NCBI RefSeq assembly: GCF_000143415.4
Contig: NW_003314324.1
Coordinates: 257,811 to 321,810 of the forward strand
DNA length: 64,000 bases
Reading direction: 5' to 3'
DNA from: Selaginella moellendorffii
Lineage: Eukaryota > Streptophyta > Lycopodiopsida > Selaginellales > Selaginellaceae
The notes beneath the pieces were generated by a model. It was not told the origin of the DNA. It ran no database searches and saw only the letters and a program-made list of their open reading frames with translations. The position numbers and the translations under genes are program-made. Positions 19,624 through 30,726 of the stretch are shown here, piece by piece (position 1 is the first letter of the stretch; every line of letters begins with the position of its first letter).

Positions 19624-22600
19624 CTATAACAAAGCATCTGTCCCAATGAGTGAAAGCCCACCTAGCAATGCTGGACTCTTGTAAGGCCTCTGACGAGCTT
19701 CCATGTGCATTGAGTGTTGGAAGCCATCTCGGAGTAAGTCTCCCACTACGTTTGGCTTAATGAATAAATAATGCCAAACCATCGCAGCCACGCATGCCTC
19801 CACAGCCTGCTCATAACCTTCACCAAGTTCGGTGAGTCTAGACTCAAGCACCGCATTGTAGTCAGTAATTGCAGGGTTCTCTAGGATGGAATCCACAGAC
19901 TTGTGCCGATCACCCTCCTCTTTTAGGCTTGATGCACCTTGCAATTGGTTGAGTGCATTCCAAATATGCGGCGCGCATGCCTTGAGATCCATCTCATATA
20001 GTCCTCCTCGGGCAAGTCGTCGGTCATCTTTGTTTGGAACCTCTCCAACTGCAATTGCCAATGTTGCAATTGTACACCCGCAAGATACCTGTGCATTACA
20101 TTCGAACACTTGGAATAGCAACCATCCCACAAAGATAGCTTGTGCATATAGAAATGAGGAGCATATAAAACTTGTGCTTTAAACTTAACTTACCACATCC
20201 CGCTCTTCTTGTCGCAACATCCTAGGATGCACTGGCATCCTGGGATGCCAATATGTGGCTCCTTCCCTAAGCACAAATAGTCCATGCATCTATAACACAA
20301 AGTTACTTTAGTGAGCCAAGTGAAAATTAGACTTACCAATCCTGGAATCTGGCGAACAGCCTCCCTAATGGCTTTTGCATGTGGCCCACCTACATCTATT
20401 GTGGATTCCTCCCATACCAAAGCTCCTCCAATCTCATACTCATAGACCACTTTGTAATTCGGTATGCGGAGATTAGTATTGAAGGCGAATTGGAAACAAC
20501 TAAATTCATTGTTTGGTGCAATCTAGAAGGACAAGTGAGGTAACTCCAATTCATAGGAAATCCATTGCTTACCAGAATGCGAAACAGCCTCAAACGTGTA
20601 TGAGCAAGTCTATATGGCCGAAGCATGGCCTTCTCGATGCAAAAACAAGAGAACTTACAATACAGTGTTTCAGCAGTGTCAGATAGTTCTCTCCATTGTT
20701 GTGCAACTGCCCAATTCCTACGTAGGTCCCTGCACAAAACCATAAGATGGTACTAAGTGCTAAGAAATAGATACACATACTTCTTCTCAATGAACCATGC
20801 TATTGTGGACTCAAGAATTGAAGGAGGCACATTAATACTTACTTCAGCAAGGAGTTGTTAGATTGTGTTGTCACAAAACACATCCTCGTACTGTGCTTCT
20901 GAAAGGCCAAGCTTAAGGAGAACACTCTCCCAATCTTGCCAATGAGGCATGGCTTGGTTGAAAAGCACGCGCCGCAGAAATATTTCACCGCCAACCCAAT
21001 GGAATTCAAAGTGTCTAGCAATAGCGTCTAGCATCTCCTCATCACTTGTGCTCTCCACGCCAAAGCAACCAAGAAGCTTGTGTTTCAGCCACTGCACCTA
21101 TGAGAGAACTTTAGCATCCCCCTGTGCCCTCACCTCAAGGGTTGTGGTGGTATCCTATAAGGTAGAAACCTCCTCATGCTGCAGCATGATGAAGTTAGCA
21201 CTATCCTGAGTGGTTAACTAAACAGCTTCATTAAATGCATTGGTGGCATCAATCCATCTTTGTTGACGCTCCAACAATCTACATGCAAACATTAGTTCAA
21301 TTTTGAATGGCACAATTTTCAATTATCTTACTCTACTGTAGAAAAGTTGTTAAGCAACTCCATAAGAGTAAACGGAGTGGAGCTACTTCCCTCTAGAAAG
21401 GGGGGTGGAGGCACACCATGGTCTTCAAGGCCTCTACCATCACTGTCATACACTACCATTGGCTTATCTACACTTAGAAATTAGAAAATGAAAAAAATAT
21501 TTATTTATGTTAATGTTTCTTACTGGTCGCATGGCCTGGAGCCACTATCTCTGGTGACAAGGATGTCTCCGGAGATCCTTGGTGTGGTTCATCCCCACCA
21601 TCACCTTGTTCTTCGACTCCGCTAATGTCCATATTGTCTTATGTGGGGAGAGTTTCTTTTGGTAATAGAAGAATGTCCTCTTCATCCGCAAAGTCTTCTT
21701 CTTCATTATTCTCGTAAGGGTTTAGTTCCTATGTGGTTGGCCTTGGATCATCATTTGCAGTCAAGGTATTTGTTGCAGCTACAACTGCAAAGACCACAAC
21801 ATATATTTGTGAGGAGGGAACTTAAGAAAAAAAATGACTTACATTCACAAACATCCTTCTCCTCGAGTGCTCAGGCTTGCTTTTGATAACTTAGGCAATG
21901 TTTGTCAGTAAGATGCTCCATAACATTGTATAGGTATATTACTATTGCCTGATTGTCATTGGCCTTGTTTGCTATAGCTCCCCATGATGTCTCCCCATGA
22001 TGTTTGAGGAGGCCAGTAGCAAGGCCGAATAGAGCTGAGGCCAAATTTTGCAGACTCGGCATAGGCCTCACCACCATTGGACTTCCTTGCAAGCTAGATA
22101 AATGCTCCTGGGTTGGTCATGGATGAAGGTTGGATTCCTGAGGCTTGGAGTGATAGTAGAATCACATGTTGGGCTGTGCCGGGTTGGAAAGGAATACTGG
22201 AGTATAAGCCACCCCATATGAGACACTCTGGGAGGCCCACTGCCAGCTCGTCAAGTTCTGTCACCTTCACAGATGGCTCTCTTTTCCGCCCATACAAGTG
22301 TACATGACAAGTCTTCAGGATTGCAATCCACTTGGTGACAAGAACTGTGGTGAACGGCCGAGGGACCAAGGGTGTTGTAGACGACATCCCACCAATGACT
22401 TTGGATCAACTGCCACGACGTCCACGACGACAAGATAAGGACTGCCAATTGTTATCGGCATAGGTGTGCACTGCAGCCACAAGTGGTGAGAGAGTCTAGC
22501 ACAGTGAAACAAAAATGAGTTAAACAAATCCAAAGAAGAAAAAAATGAAGAGTGCATGGGGTCATGTTATACCTGTGGCTTACATGGCAGCCCACCTTGA

Positions 22601-23315
22601 GGGTCAGCTTGAACATATCTGGATGTCGAAGCTCCACTAGATGATGATGTCGATCCTTGGGAGTAGTTGTGGAATGCTGATGGGGAACTATAAGCTCGCT
22701 AGTGTGGCGGCATTGTCAACTCACCCTATGCAGAAAAACACATGGAAAAAAAAATGGGTACAAATGAAAAATTTACCAAGCTAGACTGCTTGTTGCTTCA
22801 TGAGGTAGATGGCCAGGTACTGGCACTTGTACCGGTAGATGGAGTTGTGAGAGTTGTAGCAGTTAGTGGAGTTGCGGGGCTGGTAGCAGTGGCACTATAT
22901 AGGGTTTCGTGAGCACGTCCTGTAGTTGGTGTTGGTGGCAGCGTTCCAGATTGGACAACACCGTGGGCATGAGACGTCCGGACTTGCTCATTTGGAATGC
23001 TCAGGCTGCTACTTTCCAAGGAAGGCGAGGACAATGAAACATGCTGAAGGTTCTGCATATGTTGCAATGTATGCAATGTTAGGCGGCACTCTGCTTGCTC
23101 AAATGTAGTCAGGAGCTGTGGATGGGATGTTGTTGGAGTTGATGTCCCTGCTGCGGAGCTTGGAAAATCAAGTGGCTAGCATGTGTCTTGTGGGATTGTT
23201 GGCTGTACCGATTGTGGAACATCGAGTGCTTAGCTGCGTGCTTGTGAGGTGTTTCCTGCATAGTATCTACTACTGTTGAGGCGTGCAGCATTCTTGCTTC
23301 GAGCCTAGAAACCAC
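19624..23315 (-). CDS. Unrecognised multi-exon ORF group inside the transposon
   Basis: On the minus strand a series of open blocks separated by intron-like gaps (about 23315-22798, 22387-22094, 22092-21871, 21097-20858, 20743-20396, 20450-20190 and 20130-19624) have protein-like composition. They include a His/Ser/Thr-rich low-complexity segment, VKWxAIL-like and HWVGGEIFLRR segments, and a 168-residue block with LTELGEGYEQAVEACVAAMVWHY. I recognise no domain in any of them. Their position downstream of the transposase suggests an accessory protein of the element or a captured host gene. In-frame stops between blocks make splicing or decay hard to tell apart. Confidence 0.3.
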
Positions 23316-23626
23316 AAAGGACTAGTTATGCAAACCTGATCGAGGAGAAGCTACCCACCATCACAGCTGTGGTGCTCTCGCTTGGGGGTGGTCCTGCAAT
23401 CGGGGGAGTGTGCACTAGAAGCCTTGCCTCTGGTTAGATGACACGAATCGATTGGAAGAACGAACGAACCATCGACAAAATCATGTCATAAAATGAAATT
23501 GCCCCATATCCAAGGCACAATTAATATGGGTGGGACTGGGTGAAAACCCTAATCCCAAACATGGGAACCCTAAAATTGAACAAATCAGGAATTGAATTTA
23601 AATTTGAAATGTACACTAAAGAACAC

Positions 23627-25386
23627 TCAATTTTTTTCGAGTATGGCCAAGTATAATTTTTCCAAAGCTCGTCGCTTCACTGGTGTTGCTGTAGGCAAGG
23701 CACTCTCGATGTAAAGTGGTAGATCTACACCCGCAACATCAGCCATTGCACATTCCATTGTTAGATCCAAATGAAGTAGATATTGCTCGTCTAAGTTGAG
23801 TCCCTCCCGATGCATAAAAAATGCCTAGTTTCGAACAGTGCCAAGAGCCTGTAAGGTAGCCAAGCACAATAAAATAGATTTAAAGAAATTGTTGTATTCT
23901 TGCTCTAAAAATTACCTCTGACAAAGTTGCACCTTCCAGATTAGAGAGAAATAGTCCCGGAAGGTCTTCAATATCTTTTCCACCAATAGTCAGCATAATC
24001 CTACAAAAGCACATTTTATCAGAAATTCTGTAACATTACTAAAATTGTTACTCAAGCTCTCATTCCATCGGTTGAAATAAGTTTGCAAGAACATGAGATG
24101 GTCTGAAGTAATCACCACATCGATACGGACGGACCTCATGGAGGTTCTAGGTTGCAACCCAGTATGAAATATCCTTCTTGAGGTACAGAGCAAAGACACA
24201 ATGTAGACTCTGGTTGTGCCATAGATTAGATACATCGAGAATTCCTATATCTTCCATAGACTCAAAAAAGTGCTTATAAAACCCGCACTCAAAGAGCTCT
24301 CTCCACAAATGCTCTATGTGCTGTAAAACAAATTTGATTTAGTCCTATGAGTCCTTATTTGGAAAAACTCTAACACTGTGAGTACCTAATTACGTGTTGA
24401 TGTCCCACGTATGAAGCTCTTAGCTTCAAGACCCTAACAGTGGATCATGTCCTTCTCAGCCTCATTGTGCTCTGGAGCATTGTCACTCCAGATGCACTTG
24501 GGCCTTCTAAATCGACGAATAGCTTGTGCATATGTGTTAAATATTGCATAGGATTATTTGGAGGTAGCTAGCTCACAAGCTACAATATAATGAGTTGCCC
24601 CACAAATAATGGCATGTACATAGAAACCATAGCTTACAAGCTTGCAATATGCTACAATAAACATGTTACCACATGTGCTTACAAAAAAGCAAAAATGAAA
24701 GAATACTCACAATTCATATGGCAAAGTGCATAAGCCTCCTTGTTCCTGTAAATCCATCGTCGAATCCTTGTCATGTGCCTTTGTTCCAGTCTACTTGGAT
24801 TGTGAGTGGCTAAAGCCTCACGAATTTAGCGTCGGCTAAATCGGTATCCTCCAGTTCGATAGCTAGATCGGGAATTGATAATCCCCTAGTTTGTGCCACC
24901 TCGATTCATGGCATTGTTAGTTCGAATGTGATGAAGTACCTCTTCGGGTGGTACTTTGTAATATACACCTCTCCAATTTGGATCGACAAGCCGCATGTAT
25001 TTGTACAGTGTTGGCTTGGAAATTTTAAGATAGCATGCGAGGTAAGCAGTAGTCTTAGTCTCGAGGATCTTCAAGTGCATCCAAGTGCCAAATGTAGCTG
25101 GACTACCAAATCCCCTCGATTGCAAAAAATTATAGAAGGCCTAGAAACATGTAAATCATGAATCTAGGAGGCTGGAAACTAAGCAAACCTCTAGGAGAGC
25201 ATTGTTGTCACTATCCATACTGGAACCACAATCTAAATCACTAAAATTGGATGGAAGGCCATCCACCTCATCTTCCTCCACGTCTTCCAATAAACTTGGA
25301 AGAAAAGGTTTCAGTGACACAAATTTGAAGTAAACTAGAGAGGGAACTATACTCATGGTAGGAACTTGAAAGTCCATAAAGAACAA
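23627..25386 (-). pseudogene. Decayed integrase-core (DDE) transposase
   Basis: Minus-strand blocks read, in order, an acidic N-terminus, a helix-turn-helix-like part (YLKISKPTLYKYMRLVD), then IRRWIYRNKEAYALCHM, a core strand region (CKLVSYGFYVHAII), SDNAPEHNEA, and after an intron HIEHLWRELFECGF...MEDIGILD. This is the order of integrase-core transposases, whose three acidic residues lie in WHxDG, a SD(N/K)G-like loop and IExLWR. Here the first Asp is replaced (CHMN). In-frame stops occur after GGTN, SRR, ATSK and MIHC, so it cannot make an active enzyme. Exons near 24240-24330 and 23815-23990 continue the C-terminal part. Confidence 0.65.
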
Positions 25387-25689
25387 TCGAGTAGTAAATC
25401 AAAGCCACTTCCAACATTGCCTACAAAAACATTTCAAACCACTCATAGCAAACCAAATTACCTTGCACATCTACTACCAAGAAACATGCCGAATAACAGA
25501 GCACTAAAGCAAGGCGCTAAGGCAGGGAAGTGTCTCCTAAACCTTATGACCTGATGAATCCCCATGTCATGGGGTCATGTGGCATCTATGTGTAACACAT
25601 TGTTCATATTATGGGGACATCATTGACCCATCGGCTAAGATCCATGGGGCATCCATGAGGCATCCAAATGACATTTAATGCTGAACCAA

Positions 25690-25775
25690 TAGAAAACTGC
25701 CACATGCACACTGTATTGTGAGTGAAATCTACCACAGTAAAACTCACCTTTTTATGAATTGCATGCCATAGTTTT
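25690..25775. repeat. Right terminal inverted repeat and target duplication
   Basis: Reads ...TTTATGAATTGCATGCCATA ending at 25770, then GTTTT (25771-25775). The reverse complement matches the left end, with an extra ~15 bp (agttttactgtggta) between the outer 26 bases and the inner GATTTCACTCACA block. Confidence 0.7.
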
Positions 25776-28135
25776 CAGTGGTGCACTGCCCAAACCCATT
25801 CTTCAATAAACATACAGAGATCGAGCAAGGAGAGCTGAACCAAGTAGTCTCATTGAACTAGACAGCAGCACGATCATTTAGTTAAAATCTTGCTGGATTC
25901 TGAGAGTGGGAGGAGCAAAATCCGATGCCAGCAGGACGAGGGGGCAGCCCACTACACATGACGTCAGGCGCTTTCTACGCCACTTTCATCTCCTCACATA
26001 AGACCCTCATTACCAAGCTAGGAGCCTTCTTCCCCACCAGACCTTGACGAGGATACCAATCATCCCCACCACCAGCCCCTCCTCCACCCATCTTAGTTTC
26101 TACTCCTACAAGAATGAGTGGTGCTGGTGGATCCGGAGGTGGACCACCACTGCCGCCGCCGCCAATTCCTCCTCTGCCAGGAAGGCATTTTACATGCATG
26201 AGGTATCCTTCTTTCTCGCCCATCGCAGGCAATGATACAGACGCACATCTCAATTCCTTTGAGACTGTTGGCATCGCCAACCAAGAAGAGCTGATTGCCT
26301 TTGGTTCTTCTCTGCTACACTCCAAGATGCTGCTCTGGAGTGGTATTTCCAAGTTCAGTGTTCTGCACCAGCCAGTATTGCGACTTGGGACCTGCTTCAC
26401 TCAGCCTTTCTCGCTGCTTTCTGGCCCATGGGATTCACACAGCAAGTTAGTGAGGAACTTAACTACATTTGATTGTTGCCAAACGAAAGCTTACAAAGTT
26501 TTATCATCTGGTTTCTGCGACTAGTTGCTAAAAAGGACCCTCCTCCCAGCGAGGACGATCAGGTTCACTTCTTTACGAATGGCCTGCCTCCCAAATTGGC
26601 TTTCTTCACGAAGGGCCAGACTCCCACAACACTTGCTGAGGCTATTTTCATGGCTTTCAGTTGGGAGCAAGCCTGCGTGAGCATGGCTCGCTTCCAGCAG
26701 CCTTTCTACTCCATTCCTTTAGTGCTTTGTGGTCTTCTAGTGATTCTGCCAACCTTTCCCTCCCTGCAAACATCAGCAGCATCACAAGCACATCCTTCAC
26801 TCACTGATCCAGCAAGCTTACCTTTTCCTGGAACCATTGATTACTGCCACCTCCAGCAGCATGTACTTCCTGCCATGGCTACTTCCTCTTCAACTCTGCC
26901 AAAGTCACAAGAAACCTCCAAAGTATATGATGACTTAGAAACACTCACCAAGAAAATGTCTGAGTTTCAGCTTAACTGGATTTGAGAAGTCCAGACACCA
27001 CCTCAACCCATTACTGAACGTTAGAATATCTAGTGTATTCATTGCAAGGGATATGGACATTATCTTAACAGATGCCCAAGTCCTACACCAGCTCAAGTTA
27101 AATGCTAGCACTGCAGACGAAATAATTACAGATTAGAGCACTGCATGTATAAACCGGTACCTCAGCTCAGCCAGGTCTTTGCATGCCTGCACGTCACATC
27201 TACCACATCCAGCCCCAGCTCCTTCAAGATCCATCACCACCTCTGTACCCATTTATGTAGCAGCTCCAGCACAAACAAGTAATGTACCTGGAAGGGGTCA
27301 AGCCCCACATCCAATCATCTGCCCTATGGCAAGACGATAGTGATTGAGCGGAGAAGCACTACTGGAAGCAACACTATTATCTTGAAAAATCACCAAGGTT
27401 GGTTTTCTATCGTGCGAGGGATTTACTTCTTTTGTATTGTGTATTCCAGGTAGCCATATCACTCCCAAGTGTCTGAATGCATGAGCACTAGTTGAGTACC
27501 AGCCCATCTGCAGCATTTGTAACATGCAAGGTCTCCATGCCCAAGACAACTACCCTCACTGTCTTCGTCGTGATCAAGGCAGCCAAGGCAATCCTCCATG
27601 ACATTCCACTGCTCCAAAAACTAACCCGGTGATTGACACACAAGTCGTCCAGCCCTGCTATGGCATGATTCCTGCCCTCGCCATGGCCCATGTGGCTCAA
27701 ACTGCACACGCAATGGCCCTACAACTACTCAAACGTCAAGCTGCAAAACCATAGCCCACCCATACGGCTCCTGCCTTTGTTCCAAGCGTGTACCCTAATG
27801 CAGCAGTTACTCCAATCCAGTTTGAAGCACTTCTCTCTCCGCCCTCGCCCTCGTGAGACCAGGGATCAAGAGGATAGCACCGACAAGAAAAAGAAATATC
27901 GCCATGTTCTCAATCTGGAGACACGTCGGTACGATATTTTGGGGGATCTGGAGCACCAAAAGCCACAAATTTCTTTTAGCCAGCATCTACATGCTGCTCC
28001 AGAGCTCTGCAAGGTAGTTTCCTCTGCTCACTGTGGGCATCGAGAAATTGTTGTGAACAGCGTGTGGCCCCTCTTTGTCAACATGTCTGCTCCCACAATT
28101 AATGTGGACATTCGTGGCCATCCACTAAGCAGCCT
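25776..28135 (+). mobile_element. Left arm: gag-only LTR-retroelement fragment
   Basis: The + strand carries a decayed retrotransposon gag: a polyproline N-terminal part, FETVGIANQEE, then a capsid-like region in shifted frames (26033-26985). Next comes a retroviral zinc knuckle, CIHCKGYGHYLNRC, at about 27030-27072 (CX2CX4HX4C), and a C-terminal LGDLEHQKPQISF block near 27930-27990. No protease, reverse transcriptase or integrase follows. Frameshifts and stops are frequent. The whole arm matches the right arm (28290-30650) in inverted orientation. Confidence 0.75.
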
Positions 28136-28289
28136 AGCAGATGTCACCTTACTTGCCAATTAAATAGTGTGTTGTTCTCCTTCTCTGCCAATATTGACTG
28201 GAGCAGGCTGATCAAGAATAGCATGATCTGAAGTCTGGAAAGAACAACATGGTTGATGTAATTGGTAGGTAAAGTGAGATCTGGTAAGC
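28136..28289. other. Spacer at the centre of the gag inverted repeat
   Basis: About 150 bp between the two arms without an obvious counterpart on the other side. Its edges share short blocks (aagcagc.ta / ggtgggctgctta), so the true centre of symmetry may be smaller. No ORF or motif recognised. Confidence 0.5.
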
Positions 28290-30650
28290 AACTATAAGGT
28301 GGGCTGCTTACATGAAATGTCCACATTAATTGTGGGAGCAGACATGTCGATGACAAGGGGCCATGCACTGTTCAGAACAATTTCTCAATGCCTATGGAGA
28401 GCAGAGGAAACCACCTTGTGGAGCTCTGGAGCGGCATGTAAAAGTTGGCTAAAAGAAATTTGTGGCTTTTGGTGCTCCAGATCCCCCAAAATGTCGTACA
28501 GACGTGTTTCCAGATTGAGAATATAGTAATATTTCTTTTTCTTGTCGGTGCTAACCGAATCCCCTTGATCCCTAGGTGAAGCGCAGTGGGATGAGGTGGC
28601 ATTTCCAGAATTAGGGTCTCGTGAGGGGGGAGAGGGAACCGCTTCAAACTGGATTGCAAATCTTGGAGTAACTGCCGCATTAGGGTACGCACTTGGAACA
28701 AAGGCAGGAACAGCATGGGTGGGCTGTGCTTTTGCAGCTAGATGCCATGCTTGGCATTTGAGTAGCTGTAGGGAGGAACTGGGTGCAGTTTGAGCCGCAT
28801 GGGCCACGGCAAGGGCAGGAATCGTGCTATAGCAGGGCTGGACGACTTACTGTGTCGATTACTGGGTTATTTTTTGGAGCAGATGAGATGGTGAGGCAGT
28901 TGTCTTGGGCATGGAGACCTTGCATGTTACAGATGCCGCAGATGGGCTGGTACTCAATTGGTGCTTATGCATTCGGATACTCTGGGAGTGATATGGCCAG
29001 GCTGTTGGCAACAAAAGCAGATGATTGGACATCGAGCTTGACCCCTTCCAGGTCCATTACTCGTTCGTGCTGGAGCTGCTGCATAAATGGGTACTAGATC
29101 GGGTGTATAACCTTGTAGAACCAGAGGTGGCGATAGATCTTGAAGGAGCTGGGGCTGGACGTGGTAGCTGGGACATGCAGGCATGTGAGGAGCTGGCTGA
29201 GCCGAGGTACCGGGTTTATACATGTAGTGCTCTGACCTGTTATTATTTCGTCTACAGTGCTGGCACTTAACTCAAGCTGGTGCAAGACTTGGGCATTTGC
29301 TGGGATAATGTCCATATCCCTTGCAACAAGTACACCAGATATTCTCACGTTCAGTAATGGGTTGAGGCGGTGTCTAAACTCCTCGAATCCAGTTAAGCTG
29401 AAGCTCGGACATTTTTTTGGTGAGTGTTTTCAAGTCATCACATACTTTGGAGATTTTTTGTGACTGTGGCAGAGTTGAGAGGAAGTAGCCACGGCAGGAA
29501 GTACATGTTGCTAGAGGCAGCTGTAATCGACGGTTCCAGGAAAAAATAAACTCACTAAATCAGTAAGCAAAGGATAACAAAGCAAAGCCAAAGAAAACTC
29601 CTGTGACGCTGGCTGATGACGCTGTGACGCTGCTGATGTTTGCAGGGAGGAAAGGTTGGCGGAATCACTGGAGGACCACCAAGCACTGAAGGAACAGAGT
29701 AGAAAGGCTGTTGGAAGTGAGCCATACTCACGTGGGCTTGCTCCCGACTGGAAGCTGTGGAAATAGCCTCAGCAAGTGTTGTGGGAGTCTGGCCCTTCGT
29801 GAAGAAAGCCAATTCGGGAGGCAGGCTGTTCATGAAGAAGCAAACCTGATCATCCTTGCTGGGAGGAGGGTCCTTTTTAGCAACTAGTCACTGAAACCGG
29901 ATGATAAAACTTTGTAAGCTTTCGTTTGGCAGCAATCGAATGTAGTTAAGTTCCTCACTAACTTGCTGTGCGAATCCCACAGGCCAAAAAGCAGTGAGAA
30001 AGGCTGATCGAAGCAGGTCCCAGGTCGCAATACTGGCTGGTGCAGAATGCTGGGCTTGGAGATACCACTCCAGAGCAGCGTCTTGGAGTAGCAGGGAAGA
30101 ACCAAAGGCGATTGGCTTCATCGGCTTCTTGGTTGGTGATGCCAACAGTCTCAAAGGAATTGAGATGTGTGTCCACATCATTGCCCGCAATGGGCGAAAG
30201 AAGGATACCTCATGTGTGTAAAACGCCTTCCTGGCAGAGGAGGCATTGGCAGGGGCAGCGGTGGTGGTCCACCTCTGGATCCGCCAGTGCCACTCATTCT
30301 TGGAGGAGTAGAAACTGAGATGGGTGGAGGAGGGGCTGGTGATGGGGACGATTGGTACTCGTCCCAAGCTTCCTCATCAAGGTCTGGTGGGGAAGAAGGC
30401 TCCTTGCCTGGTGATGAGGGTCTTACACGAGGAGACGAAAGTGGCGTAGAAAGCGTCGTGCGTAGCAGGCTGCCCGTTTGTCCTGCTGGCCTCGGATTTG
30501 CTCCTCCCGCTCTCAGAATCCAACAAGATTTTAACTAAACGATGGTGCTGCTGTCTAGTCCCAATTGTTCAATGACACTACTTGATTCGGCTGTCCTTGC
30601 TCAGACTCTGTAGGTTTATTGAAGAATGGGCAGTGCACCACCCTGGAACA
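28290..30650 (-). mobile_element. Right arm: gag-only LTR-retroelement fragment
   Basis: This is the inverted partner of the left arm and the better preserved copy. On the minus strand the capsid region reads DAALEWYLQAQHSAPASIAT, LLRSAFLTAFWP, ELNYIRLLPNESLQSFIIRF (30367-29888), then after one stop LVAKKDPPP...FFTKGQTPTTLAEAIS (to 29555). This is a Ty3/gypsy-type Retrotrans_gag signature. A zinc knuckle CTCCKGYGHYPSKC follows near 29330-29290, a second Cys/His cluster (CFCCQQPGHITPRVSEC) near 29010-28960, and a C-terminal block at 28807-28385. The outer end (about 30640) carries gtggtgcactgccc and a ttcaataaac motif also found at the left arm's outer end. No pol genes. Confidence 0.78.
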
Positions 30651-30726
30651 CTTAGCGGTAGGCTTATCACCAAGAAAGTTAATTTACTAACAAAAGTTTG
30701 AGCAAAAAGGTGGCAAGGGAATCTTA

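Larger units (their letters stand above)
17490..25770 (-). mobile_element. 8.3 kb DNA transposon with an integrase-type transposase (IS3EU-like)
   Basis: The left end reads TATGGCGTGCAATTTGTAAA; the reverse complement of the right end reads TATGGCATGCAATTCATAAA. After a 15-bp length difference both continue with GATTTCACTCACA and then CTATTGGT. GTTTT flanks the element on both sides (17485-17489 and 25771-25775), consistent with a 5-bp target-site duplication. Inside, the minus strand encodes a decayed DDE/integrase-core transposase near the right end and a second multi-exon ORF group to its left. From family knowledge, integrase-core transposases ending in an N-x-x-IE-x-LWR block occur in eukaryotic cut-and-paste elements of the IS3EU type; that assignment is from memory and needs a search. 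The transposase has stops, so this copy is not autonomous now. Confidence 0.72.

Noticed and set aside
22798-23315. His/Ser/Thr-rich frame as an independent gene
   Set aside because: It is low-complexity, lies inside the transposon, and has no clear start or splice partner; listed only as part of the unrecognised ORF group.
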